From the NCBI RefSeq assembly GCF_023159225.1, contig NC_063169.1, positions 60,413,934 through 60,477,933 of the forward strand: a DNA stretch of 64,000 nt. The letters run 5' to 3'. Positions 1 through 13,300 of the stretch are shown one piece after another (within the stretch, counting starts at the first letter, position 1; every line of letters begins with the position of its first letter). The notes under the pieces were generated by a model. It saw only the letters and a program-made list of their open reading frames with translations, was not told the origin of the DNA and made no database searches. The position numbers were made by a program, and so were the translations under genes. This DNA comes from Perognathus longimembris pacificus (taxonomy: Eukaryota > Chordata > Mammalia > Rodentia > Heteromyidae).

Positions 1-576
1 GCCATTTAGGAAAGCACTTTCTGTATACCATGCATCTTGATCTGTGTCACCTCCTTCAACATTTTCACCCACCTTCAACACACCTCCAACCCAAGGGGAG
101 AGCAGGGAGGAAATGAAGAGGGGAAGGGGAGAGAATGCAGTCAAGAATTCATTGCATATGTCACAAACTTAAAGTTTTAATGTGCCACTATACACAGGAG
201 AGCAAAATCATATCAGAATAATGGACTATTGGAACCGTTTCCTTCTGCCCTTGGCAATTCCTTCTTCTTATCCTTCTCTCACCCCGGTGCCCAATCTTCT
301 GTCTTCTGATCCTTTTTAGCCTGAGTTTTATGCTGATGGATATAAAATTTCTTTCACTCACAATCATTTGATGTTCAGACTCCACTGTATAGATATGACA
401 CAACATGTGTAGCTATGTAACTTCTGATGGGCACTAAGGATGTTCAAAGATTTGGCTCTTGTAAGAAAATATGCTGTGTATCTTCTGTACAAGTTTTGTA
501 TACATTTATATGTTCACTTTTCTTGGATTAAAAAATTAGGACTAGAATGACTGAATCTTACACCTGAGATATGCTT

Positions 577-810
577 AGAGTTTTTTTGTTTGTTTGTTTG
601 TTTTTTTGTTTTTCTTTTGCCAATCCTGGGGCTTGAGCTCAGGGCCTGAGCACTGTCCATGACTTTTTTTTTGCTCAAGGCCAGTGCTCTACCACTTCAG
701 CCACAGTGCCACTTCTGGCTCTTCCTATATACGTGGTGCTGAGGAAGCGAACCCAGGGCTTCATATATGCGAAGCAAGCAATCTACCACTAGGCCATATT
801 CCCCGCCCCG
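577..810 (-). mobile_element. Dimeric ID/tRNA-type SINE with target-site duplication
   Basis: On the minus strand: ID-like head, 'gccactgtggctgaagtggtag'-type middle and a poly-A tail (T-rich at 585-620 on +). It is flanked by the perfect 11-bp repeat gagatatgctt (566-576 and 811-821). Confidence 0.85.
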
Positions 811-1042
811 GAGATATGCTTTATTTTTAAAGAAACTGGTGGACTATTTTCCAGAATTTTGTATTTTATCTTCCCATATGCAGTGTATGTATGAAAGTTC
901 CAGCTGTTCTACCTTCTTGCCAATTTAATATAGTTTTTTTTCTAGCTATTGTAGTAATGTCTCACTGATTTATTTTGCATTTTTCTAGTGGATGATGAAG
1001 TTGAGCATCTATGTGGTTTTGTTTAAAATTTTTATTTACATT

Positions 1043-1565
1043 GTGATTAATATTAGTTTTCTATTACTGCACTACAAATTTCGGTGACTTAAGGCATCAT
1101 TCACGTATAATTTTACTACTTCATGGCCCAGAATATCTAGTGGTTTCATCTAGGTTCTCCCTTAAGGCTTCAGAAACCATGCCAAGTCCAGAATGTTCTG
1201 TTTTGCTGTAGATCAAAGTTTACAGTTCTTCTTCTGTTGTCAGAGGTCCTTGGCAGATGCAGACCTCAAACAAGCAGATTGCAATGTTTCTCTCATGTCC
1301 TCCTCCATCTTCAAGCAAGCACTGGAATGTTGAGTCCTCATGCTTAAGATCTCTTTCTCTCCTCTCCCTGCCTCTTCTGTCAGCCTATGAAAGCTTTCAT
1401 CTTTTAGGTGTTGATGAGATTCAATCAGCGCTACCACATTTCTGTATTCTAAGCTTAACAATCCCATATGCCAACAAAATTAATGGATGAAAAGTCACAT
1501 TCATGACTGTCAAGATGAGGGTGGGCCATCTCCAAAGGGTCTTTATAACCTCTGCACATAACACA
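1043..1565. repeat. Probable old mammalian interspersed repeat
   Basis: 'ttagttttctattactgcac', 'tcctccatcttcaagcaagc' and nearby phrases resemble a widely dispersed ancient mammalian repeat. I cannot name the family with confidence. Confidence 0.4.
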
Positions 1566-1881
1566 ATCCATGGTTTATTTTATTAAGCATCTGGTCAAAT
1601 TCCTTGCCAACCACATCTCCAGATGACATTTTTTAAATAATAAATTTCCACATTTCTATTGTATTCATCTTTGAACTCTTTTGTAACACTTGTGATTTGA
1701 ATGTATTTGCATATATTTATAGATGACAGAACTGTGAATAAATGATTTTCATTGTGGCAGGTATGAATTTCCTAAAACTTAACATTTATTTCCCAGTATT
1801 ACCAGTTCCTAAACCTTCTTTTATGACTTCTATGCCTCAACAATAATAATCACTTCTTTGTCCTTCTAGAAGATCAAACTT

Positions 1882-2082
1882 GGGGCTGAGAATATGGCTC
1901 AGTGGTAGAGTGCTCGCTTTTACATGCATGGAGCCCTGGCTTCGATTCCTCAGCACCACATAAACAGAAAAAGGTGGAAGTGGCGCTGTGGCTCAAGTGG
2001 TAGAGCTCTAGCTCTGAGCAAAAAGGAAGCCAGGGACAGTGCTCAGACCCTGAGTCCGAGCCCCCAGAACTGGCCAAAAATT
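1882..2082 (+). mobile_element. Dimeric ID/tRNA-type SINE with target-site duplication
   Basis: The ID-like head (ggctcagtggtagagtgctc) is followed by the tRNA-like second unit (gctgtggctcaagtggtag) and a short A tail. The perfect 13-bp duplication gaagatcaaactt lies at 1869-1881 and 2083-2095. Confidence 0.9.
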
Positions 2083-2452
2083 GAAGATCAAACTTATATT
2101 TGTAATGTCTAACAGCTTTTAGTACTTTCAAATGCAAGAGTTTTTCGTTAAGTATATCAAATATGATACAGGGTTTTTCATTAAGTGTATCAAACATGAT
2201 GTAGAATTTTTATCCATTTTCAATTTCTTGCATTAGTAAGTAGAAATCAATATGTGAAATTTGTTCATAGAATTACCTCAGTGGTCATTTCAATCCTCAA
2301 TATGCTTACACATGGATGACATCATATTGACAAATGTATTTAATCTGCGCTCCTTAAAAAGATAATTCAATTTAGGTCCTGTATTTTATCCAGAGATTTT
2401 AATTAAAAGCATCCCACCCTCATACTTTCTACCATCTCCCTTTTTTTGGCAG

Positions 2453-2597
2453 AAATGCACCATCTGGTTCTGCTGAACAAAAGAAGGGGAAATTCCCAAT
2501 CTGGCCAGAGTGGAGTGAAGCTGACATCAATGCTGAAAAGTGGGACTCGGGCAAAGTTGGCAAAGAAAAGGACAAAACTGTCAAGAGTCCAGTATTT
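2453..2597 (+). CDS. ADGB: ADGB exon w1
   Basis: Acceptor tttggcag, donor gtaagt. The first base completes a codon from the upstream exon, then 48 codons end on a codon boundary. It contains [20 protein letters not shown] followed by a Lys-rich stretch and SPVF, near-identical to residues soon after the human ADGB N-terminus. This is the segment just ahead of the calpain-like domain. It is not the initiator exon: no start Met fits, and the recalled human protein has about 30 residues before this point. Confidence 0.95.
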
Positions 2598-5500
2598 GTA
2601 AGTAGACCTGGATGAGCTTTCATATTGGTCTCTATCCCCTAATGGAAAGAGTGTATTCATTCTTCTCATGGATCTATATATTCTGTTTTTAATTATTGAC
2701 AAGGAGCATTTCAAAGTAAAAGTACTTGTTTGTTTAATATTTGGCCATATGGTTGTGTGGGCAGTTTCTAGCTTTAGGCTACTATTAATAATAATTTTGC
2801 TCACAGCACTCCTGTAGATTGCAGATTTTTAAATGAACATTGAATTTGTTTTTAGCTGGCTCAAATGCCCAGGAACATAATTCATTCATTCTTTTTCTGA
2901 ACGCCTATATCGGTCAACTAATGAGGCCCACAGAAAGCATGATAGTTGAACATGAATTTTCAAGTCCTAACAATCTAGGCAGTTAGAGATATAGAGAAGG
3001 TAAGAATTCTCAGAACTCAGAAGGTACTGGGGAAGGAAAACCCTTAAAGGAAGAGTTACTGGAATTAAGAATAAAATGTTGGTGGGATATCAGTTTGGAA
3101 AAACAAAACAACCACATTTCACCTCATGAGCACAGGGACAGTGAGCAACTTCAGGGTTCTCAGGGTCAGCCTGCGTTTTCCCCAAGGCTCAGCAGGTGCC
3201 AGAAGCACCCAGGAAAGAGGTTGAAGGGACTCTTGTGGTTGATTTGAGAGTCCCAGACAACATCTTCCATCTCTCCAGACCCAAAATATTGACACAGTGC
3301 CTGCCTCCTCCAGTGTCTTATATTTAGCTTCATCTCTGGTCTTCACACCTTAATAAATGTTCTTGAATGATTGGGAGGAGATGACTGTGAAGCTCACCTT
3401 GTTTTGATACTTTTTAAGGTCAATAACTGTACTAGAGTTCTACAAGATGTTAGTTACCATTGGAGAAACTGGGTAAAGAGAACACAAGCACTCATTGTAT
3501 TATTTCATACAACTGCGTATGAACTTATAGCATAATTTCTCAAAAAAAAGCCCAACCCAAAATCACTTCTAAAAATTAATAGCTGGACCCTGTGGTTCAA
3601 ACCTATAATCCTAGCTACTCAGGAAGTTGAGATCTGAGGATTGTGGTTCAATGCTAGCCCAGGGAAAAAAATCCATGAAACTCTCATCACCAGCTCACCA
3701 GCAAAAAAGCCTGAAGTGGAACTGTGGCTCAAGTGGTAGAGCACCAGGGTTGAATGAAGAAGCTCAGTGACAGCTCTCAGGCCCTGAGCTTAAGCCCCAG
3801 GACTGGCACACATTAAAAAGAAAAAAAAGTAAATGAAAGATTAAAGGTCCAAGTAGTAAACATTCCTGTTTATAATTGCAGTAATTGAAGATTAGGTCAA
3901 CGTTTTTCATTCTTCTCCACTCACATAAAAATAAAATGTTATCTGTGGAAAATATGACCATAACTTGTCCATCTAAAAGCATTTTCCCACTGTACCTTAT
4001 TTGTGTTCTAAAACAGCTTGTGTCTGGAACGCTACCCCTACAATCAACATCTGGCTCAGTTAGCTAGGTCAAGTGATCACAGCATGGTTCAACCGGTGTT
4101 CTGTCCAGACACTCCCTGGGAGTCTAGGGACATCTGCACATCTGCACACATTGCCCTATAGATGCTTACTGATTATTCAAGTCTGTGCACTGTCTTTTTA
4201 TTACGATTCTATCGCTTTTACTTTCACAAAACTATATGAGTAACAAAAAGCCCTCAATTTATTTTTCTGTAGCATTTTTTTGAAGACCCTGAAGGAAAGA
4301 TTGAATTGCCACCATCACTGAAACCGTATACTTGGAAACGCCCGCAGGATTTTATAATTAGTCGGGTAAGACATATTTTTACTTTTAAATAAAATATTAG
4401 CTATAAAAATAGATCTTTGTGATAAAAATATTACCATTTTGAAACTTTTAAAAACATTGTTATGTGGATTGAGTTTCTTATCTTGGCCTGGGCTCAGGCT
4501 GCAATTTTCCTACCTATGTCTCCCATCTAGCTGAGATTACAGACAAGTCCTACCATGCTTAATATATTTGGTAATATATTGTCTCCTCAGACTGGTCTCA
4601 AACTATGAGCCTCTGTATCTCCTCCTTATGATTAGCTGACCTGGCTATCACACTAGTTATTATAATTTTTCTTGTGATATGCAGCAAGATAAAGCCATAT
4701 GGATTTTTAAATTCTTTGCATTTATATCAGAAGTCAGTGCTTTTCAGTTAATAACTTCAGTTAATAATTTCACTTTCTAGTTTCAAAGAGGTTATTGAAA
4801 TTTTGTCTGCCGCTTTGGTGTTTCTAATTCTCTCCAAAATACTAAGTTACAACCTCAAACACTGGGCACTGGTTTCTTTCATTCTCACTGACAGCTTTTT
4901 CCCTTTCTGCTTCTTAGCGTGAACTAACCTGGAAAGGAGATCTATTTTTTTTTTCTGTAGTTCTTATTAGAATAAAGTTTGCAATCTGAGAGTTTCACAA
5001 TTAGAATCCTCTAAGAAATCCATTGAAGCCTTTTCTAAGGATGCTATTTCTCTACTCCCTTGTCAACCAGCCTGAGCCACACCAAACAGCATGCTCCAGG
5101 AAACCCTCATTCACATGTTGCACAACTCCACATCCTAGTCTGTGTGTTACGTTCACTCATCTCTTTGTTCCTGTTACAGTAATCACCAACACCATTTTCC
5201 CTCATTGATGCTCCTGTTTTCATTTACTAACTAGAAAACCAGTAGGCTAAACTATTTATTACTAGTCCACTAGTTGTAAGAGAGCTGGCTGTTATGTCCA
5301 GTCATAGATTCTATTAAATTTGTTTCCACACAAAATTTTAGTTTTCCTCATAATTGATATTCATGTAGAAAAATACAATTTGTACGTGATAGTAGGTAAA
5401 ATTGAAGGTACCCAATTCAAATGGATTTACTAAAATGGAAAAAAAGAAAGATTCCTCTCAATCCATGAGAATATTTTAAGTGCCTTTTTATAAGACATTT

Positions 5501-7299
5501 TAAATAAAATAAATATACATGAACTAGACTTGTAAATAAATTTTAGGATTAGATCACATTAAAATGAAGAAACTAAGTTCTGCATTATAAATATAATTAC
5601 TTAATGCTAATCTGCTATTAGTAGCGTGCTTATTGTACGTGATAATGATTTATGTTTCATATAAGTAAAAAGATGAATTTCACAAAGTGGGAGTGGTAAG
5701 ATTTAAGTAGAAAAGTTTTGTGAACCACTTTCCATTTTAATAGAATTTAGTTCGAAGAAATATATTTGTACTAGAGATAACTCTGTTCATTGTTATTAAT
5801 GAATCTTCCCCTTAGCTGACCACAGTGCTGCCTTTGCTACTATGTCTCTACCTGCTCTGAATGGCTTCCTTCATGAGCCAACCCAGAACAGGAACCAGGT
5901 CAGAACTGGCAGTCTGACTAAGTAAGAAAGTTCTAGATCCACAAGGAAATGCTCATTAAATTATGTCCAAAAAGCAAACTCCCTATAAAACAATAATGAC
6001 CACCTTAGATGAGATTTGCTCTATTATAGCTTTTATTTGTCGCTGTCTGCAATCTTGAACTGCTAAATCTATTTCACCAGTCACTAAATAATCACAATCT
6101 ACATGTCAATAAAGAATACAGTCTGACCCAAAACAAACCAGAGAATGCATTATACAAAAGACAAAATAAAATAGCATGATTTAAGTCAGAATGAAGCTGA
6201 GTTTTCAGAATCTTAAAGCCCTGGCTTTAAGATATCAGGGTCAACAAGAGCTGTGATCAGAGTGAATGAACAGGCCGCTTATCCTTAAACTCAGGCAATT
6301 AGTGCCCCAGGCCCTTCAGCATGGATTATATTACACACTGTGCCATATCCACCAGCTGTAAGGTTTAAGGAATAGGGATGCTAAAAGGCGATTGTAGAGA
6401 CTTCTGCCTTAATATTTATTTTCAATATATTGTAAAGCCATTTCTCTGCTGGTGACTGCTAAGTCTAATACTTGGAGTTTTAGCTTTGTAGTTCTGGGTA
6501 CTGGTTAATTTTACTAAGCATTGGTACTTGCTGGAAAGAATAGATAGGCAGATTATGAGCATTGCATCATAGTGAGTCAACCTGAATTAGCTCTGTTTAT
6601 AATTGATGACCGGAAGAGTCAACCCATGCCTTCAAAAGAGTTTAGGTAAATCTTTCTCAAATATATAAATGATGGTTTTATTGACATTTTTTGTCTTGTA
6701 TCAGGTCTTGAACTTTTAGCCCTAGGTTCTTGATTGGCTTTCTTGTTCATGATTGCCACTCTACCACTTGTGCCATGTCTGCAGTCTGATTTAGTTGGTT
6801 GCTTGGAGATGGAATCTCAAAAGACTTTTCTTCTCCAACTGACTTTAAACTGACATGGTTCAGATTTTAGATACCTGGTGTGTAGATAGGACCGCAAGCC
6901 CTAGCCACCAGCAACCTGGCTTCTTTTAGTAACCTAATTTTAGGGTATTAGTTGTACAAGTGGTTGAGGGTATTTGGTCAAATTATCTTCCATAAAAGTG
7001 AATTCTGTAATAAAACTGCGTGCATGCTAATTTGATATGTTAATCATATAAGTTTTGATATGAATTAGAGCTCACTTTTTCAATTTTACAAATCACATTT
7101 CTCTATTGTTTTAAAGTTATTATTTTATTATTGTACTGATTAAATAATGACCATGACATTTATATTAAAATGGGTCAGGATTTAAAGTTGGACAAGCTTT
7201 TAAAATCTGCCATGATTAATATGTTTCATCCATGATAGAGGTATTTTTTCATCTATCAAATGTTAGCAAGGCTGCAGGTTTAACTGAATGATTAAGTTG

Positions 7300-7334
<35 letters not shown>

Positions 7335-10300
7335 CTAGTCTTGGGGCTTAAACTCAGGGTGTGGGCACTGTTCTTCAGCTTTTTTGCTCAAGGCTAGTGC
7401 TCAACTACTTGAGCCACAGCTCCACTTCTGGCTTTTTGGTGGTGGTTAATCAGAGGTAAGAGTCTCATGAACTTTCTTGCCTAGGCTGGTTTTAAACTGT
7501 GATCCTCAGATCTCAATCTGCTGAGTATTTAGGATTACAGGCATGAGTCACTAACACTCAACCAAATTGTAAATCTCTTTATACTCTATTCTCTGTGTTT
7601 GTGTGCCTGCGGAACTTATGTAATATAGGCTTATAATTTTATGTTACAATACTCTTTTATTCAGAATTCTATAATGAAGATCTAAGATGAGAGAACAGCA
7701 TGCTTGTTTTTCTTTAATTGATTGCTTTTGATTATAAGAAATGATGTCAAATTTGGCTTACATTATGTTGTTTCCTTCATTGTTTCATATAAAGTGAACC
7801 TATATCCGTATCATTTATTTCAGACTCCAGTAGTTGTGAAAAATGAAATCACATTTGACATGTTTTCAGTCAATGAGCATTTAATCTGCAGTGAGGTAGG
7901 TAGAGATGTAGGGAATGTGTTCCTATTACACAGTCTACCCACCTCCAAACATCCGATTTCACTTCTCCCTTGCTCCTGTCTATGTTTTGGTATATGCTCC
8001 AACTTTGTAGGAGCATAGTTGAAAACTAAAAATTATACATATTTAAAGTATATGATTTAAGGATTTGCTGTTCGAATACAATGAGGTATATTTACCAAAA
8101 TCAAGACAATTAACATCTCACATTTTGTTTGGTTTGTGGAATGAGAACACTCAGGAAACTGTATGAATTTATTTATAGAAGCCTTCAGTATTGGACTGAG
8201 AATATAGTTCAATGATAGAATAAGTGCCTAACATGTGTTAGGCCATGGGTTTGAATCCCCAGCAATGCCCCCCAAATCAAGAGTACTTTCAGAAGCATCT
8301 AATCTCAGTCTCTCTCCTCTTCTCTCCCTCACTCTTTCTTCCTCTTCCTCTTCCTCTTCTTCCTCTTCCTCCCCCTCTTCCTCCTCCTTTTACTTCCTCT
8401 CTCTGTCTCTTTGTGTCTCTCTGTCTCTCTCTCAGTTCTAACCCCCATACCTACCCATACCAAGATAAAGAGCTTAGTAAATGTCAGATGGAGGCCAATG
8501 TTACCAGGCACTTAAGTTTGTGTTATTACTGTATTTATTTTTAAAAATCATAGGATTTTGTTCTCTAGGTTAGAAATAGGGACTATAAGAGCTGGGATGT
8601 TGGTTAAGAGATTGAGTGCTTGTCTAGCAAGTGATAGGTCATAAGTTCCAACCCCAGTACTGATGAGAAGGGAGGTCAGGAGGAAGGGAAGGGAGGGAAG
8701 AAAGAAAGGGAGGAATGCGGAAGGAAAGAAAGAAGAAAAGGAGGGAGGTTGGGAAGAAGGAAGGAGGGAAAGGTACATATTTAATTTACTACTGGAGTTA
8801 TTTTTTATGGTATTTCCCTCTAACTTGCACAATTTAATTTAAAAGGAACAAATTAATGATTGCATAAATTATTTCTTCAGCTGATGCGGTGGATAATCAG
8901 TGAAATCTATGCAGTGTGGAAGATATTCAATGGTGGGATTCTGAGCAGTTATTTCAAAGGAAACACGGGAGAGCCTCCTTTTCTCCCCTGGAAGCCCTGG
9001 GAACACATCTACTCACTGTGCAAGGCTGTCAAGGGCCATATGCCCTTGTTCAACAGCTATGGCAAGTATGTTGTGAAACTTTACTGGATGGTAAGTACAA
9101 TTCATTGCATATTGAAATTCGAGACTTCCATGTTGAGGTATATGTGATGAACAAGAATACATTGTATAGGTCTCTAGGACCTATACAGAGTGAGACCAAA
9201 GGAGAACAGGTGCCATAGCTATGTGCATCTGACCCTATAAAATAATATTTCTTGAATTGAACTCCAGGAAATGGAAACTAGAGGTCTTTTTTTTTTCTCT
9301 TTGTTTCTGTTTTCATTTCCTTTTGTCTTGTTTGTTCATTTATCTGTTTGGGGGAGGACAAGGGTGGCACAGAAATGGTGGGACAAAGAGTAAACAAATG
9401 GAGCAGTGATACTAGAAACTGTGTTGAAAATGAACTATACAACTTGTGGGTGGGGACTGGGGGGACACCTGGGAGAGAGCGAGGGAAGGGATGATGTTCT
9501 TCAGAAGAAATGTCCTCTTTACCTGACTTAAGTAACTGAAACCCATCTGTAGTCACCTTTACAATGACAATAAATAAATAAAAGAATACAAGGCCAGAAA
9601 AATGTATTGCATTTGCTTTGGAAATCTCAGTCTGTCCAATTGTTCTGCCCACCTCTAGGTGACTTGGCCCTCTTCATGTGGCATGTGGCAGTCCGAGACT
9701 CATCTCAAGTTCAGCAGCTCCCTCTTGGTCCTCATTGGCCTCTGGGGGATGCTATTTATCTGGGGAACATGGAGATACAGCCAGTTCCTTATGCAATAGA
9801 CAGATGATTGCCTGTTTTCCAACCTGACAGAAATTTAATCCATTTTATCTAGGGAGAGAAACTTAATTCCCCTCTAATTCCCCTGTCAAGCCTCAGTCAA
9901 ACCCTGTGTGCACATTATCCTTAGTAAAGAATTAGAATAAATTTGTTCTGACAAGATAAACTATGTTTATCTTTTCTTTTCTTGTCCTTTTGTACACACA
10001 GACAATTTAAGGTTTGATTTTTTTCTAGCTCTAGATCAATACTGTGCATGTCTATCGGTGCCATACATGTCTACCATTTGCTCATTCTGCAAGTACTTCA
10101 GAAACACACTTATAAAAAATAAGCTTTGCACCTCCTGCTGTTGGATTGTGTCACCCAATGCATGCACACTTTATTCATTTCTTCATGTCTGCCATACCTC
10201 AAGTCTTCTCTGCACTAATTATGTCCTTCAGTTTCTCCTTGCTTCTAATCTTCTCCTTTTGGAGATTAATTTTCTCCCAGACTTTCCTGCAAAGTATTTC

Positions 10301-13300
10301 TTTTTAATCACTCCTTTGAGACAAACTAGTGTCTTAGAGTCTCTCTGCTTGACACTTAAAAATCATACCAGCATCTCATTTTGCATACAGATATTCCTGT
10401 TAGTGCTAGTTTAGGTTCTAAGCAGGTTGGACAAGTTTTTTTGACATCAGCTAAATAAATGGTTGAGTAGTATTAGGTAGAGGGTCATGAAATTAACATA
10501 GGTTTTCGTTTTTCTTTCACCTGACAAGAGTGTGGTTCAGAGATGTGTAGCATCTTGTCAAATACTGGACTTGCCAATATCAGTTCTCCTTTAGCTCCTA
10601 TTGAGCTGTGGCTCTGGACATGAAATACGGGTTCTTGTCACCTGCCTTTCACAACTGTTGTGTTTTCTGTCCACACTAGGACCAGTAATTTCACTCTACT
10701 GCTGTATATATTTATATGAAAAAGGTATTAGCTTTCAGTCTTCATTGACTCATGCACTTTTTTTTCTCCTTTTTGCTGGGATGAAGGTTTGGATATTAGG
10801 CATCCAGTCTACTAGGCTTTCTTCATCACAGCTGGTACATTACCCTGTGAGCTACACCTCCAGTCGAGCTTTTTATTGGTTAAAATTGGAAATGAAGTTG
10901 AGGACTTTTCTACCAGAGCTGGCTTTAAACTTGAAATCCTCCAGATCTCAGCCTCTCGAGTAGCTAGGATTACAAATGTGAGTCACCGGTGTCTCACACA
11001 GTTTAATAACAATATTTCTCTAGAATTCAAAGGTTCTTACACTGTGGGGTACAGAGAACCCCCCAGTACCAAGAGCATCTGTGATGAGTTGTGAAACTTC
11101 TACCTCCTATGCATAGCCCAGGCCTCTGGAGTCATCTCTGTGGGCAGAGAGTTGTGAAATAAACTCTCAGTGACATTTTTGCTCGTTGAATTTGAGGGAA
11201 AGTGTTTTCAAGATATAGACTGTGACAGATTGCTTTCCTATCATTCAGTTACTTCTTCCAAAGGGAAACACTATAGTTTTTTGTAATTATTTATTTATTT
11301 TTTGCTATATATGCATTCAGTAAAGCAACTTTAAAGGGCCATTTTTTTTTCGTTAGGATTCCACAGATGAAATTCCAATGCATAATTGTATACAAATTGT
11401 TAGTTTTGACACATGCATATTCAAATTACTTTGACATTTGTGTGTATACATCATTTATATTTGATGTAATTTGATGTAAATCTGCCTTTTTTTTGCTTTT
11501 GGGCCCTTTCTAATTATTACATTTATATTATTTATTCATGTTCCTATCTTCTGGCCAGATTCTGGAATGTTCTTCAGTATTCCACTTGACTAAGTTCAGT
11601 GTTGTTTTGAGCATACCTCTTCATGTATTTTTTTTTCTTAGTGGTTATCCTGGAAATTGAAAATATACATTCACAGTTGTAACAGTATTCCACCAATAAC
11701 ATTTTAGTACTTTGGTTCCAAAGCTTTACCACTAATTAGGAGCCTTTACATATCCTTTTTTGGTAATTTTATTAAATACGCTATCTCTCTAAGCTGCCTG
11801 TCGTTTATCTTCTATATATCATCTATATATTCAGACCCTCATCATAAATTTTACTTTTTGATTCAAATATAATTTTTCAATTTCAAGGGGTAAACAATGT
11901 TATATTTAATCATGTTTACTCTTTCTTTGGCTTTTTAATGGTGTCTGATGTTTTGATTCCTTTATTCTATTTTCTTCTTCTTGAAGAATTCCTCTTCACT
12001 CTTTTGGAATCAACCCTCTTCTAATATATGGCTTTACATTTCCTTTATCTGGTTATATTTTCACTTCATCCTTATTCCTAAAGGATGCTTTCCTAGTTGC
12101 AGAAACATAGATTGACAGGACTTTCCTTTCAGCCTGAGAAAAATGGTATGACACTTCTGCCTTTCACGGTTTCTGAAGCCTACACCTATTTTTCTGCAGA
12201 TAATGTCTTTTCTTGCTTCTCCCTTTCAACATTTTATCTTTGTCTTGACTTTTGTGAAGTTCAAATTTGACATGTCTGGCTGTGCCTTTGTTTAGGCTTA
12301 TCCTATTTAGAATAACAGAATGGGAAAACTGCATTCTCTGGAGCCCTTGTAAAGATTCAAATTCCTGTTCTAAGGACTCTTACCTCCCATATTATTACCT
12401 CTGAGTCCCTTCCCCAATGTTAGCATATTGATTGTGCAAAAGTTTCAACATAGACATTTTTGAGGGCAAACTAATGGTCTGTAGAATTTACGTGTGAATA
12501 TGTAGATATATCAACTATTAAATTTCTTTATAATCTTTAAGGAAGCAATCAACTAATATATAATATCAATGAGTCAAAAAATTCCCAAGAAAATGTTTCT
12601 AAGTCTGATAAAAATTGTCTTAGAAATATCCATAACACTAATGGGACATTCCCCAAAATTCTCTCATTTAAAATGTACAGTTCAGTAGTTGAAGCATTCT
12701 TAATTGAGTGACCTTATCTTTGATCATCTGAAAATAGGTGATGCTTACTGAACTGATTTAGCTTAACTTCTTATGGTTATTAAAAGCCATCTTCATGGTA
12801 ATCATGCTGGCCCCTTCAGAAAATTGTTTTGAAAATCAAATTATAGGAAAGTAACTCCTATTGCTATTTTTTACTGTGGTAAAATATACAAAATGTGGTG
12901 CTTAGCATTTTAATAATTGAAGAGTGCAATTTAGTGCGGTTAATTATTTTTTACATTGTGCATCCAACTCCACTACCCATTTCTAGAATTCTTCATCATC
13001 CTGTAACTAAATAATAACTCTACTCAGTAAATAATAACTTCTCTGGGCCCCAGCTAATCTCTTTTTATCTCTCAAGTCTGTCTTCTCGCAGTGCTTTAAA
13101 TAAGTGAACACAATGTTTGTCTCCTTGTACCTAGTTCATTTCATGGTGGATTATTTTGGATGTTTTCTTTGAAATTTGAAAGAGGTGGTAGGTCTGTGCC
13201 TTTATCCCTGCCTCACCCTATGCCCTGTATTAAAGAAGAGAGGAATAGACATAGAACCACCAAATGAGGCAACATGGAGTTCAGGATCACTGGGGTCACG

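Larger units (their letters stand above)
1..2452. other. Upstream intron of ADGB (3' part)
   Basis: This precedes exon w1, so it is the end of the intron after the first coding exon. It contains two dimeric SINEs and one old repeat (listed separately). The remaining stretches, 1-565, 822-1042, 1566-1868 and 2096-2440, show no gene or recognised element. Confidence 0.7.
4366..7823. other. Intron w2-w3
   Basis: GT-AG, AT-rich. Decayed SINEs at about 4478 and 6693 and a better SINE with a CT tail at 7333. The long stretch 4646-6692 holds no recognised gene or repeat. Confidence 0.85.

Noticed and set aside
1..2452. Search for the first coding exon and promoter of ADGB
   Set aside because: No segment resembling the recalled N-terminal residues with a donor of the right phase was found; they lie upstream of the window.
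2403..2804. 133-codon open frame on the minus strand
   Set aside because: It is the antisense shadow of exon w1 plus intron; no family resemblance.
8235..8544. Ser- and Leu-rich open frames
   Set aside because: They are produced by the TCTTCC/TCTC tract, not by a gene.
9278..9652. 124-codon open frame on the minus strand
   Set aside because: It lies over the reversed L1 3' UTR; an artefact of low-complexity sequence.
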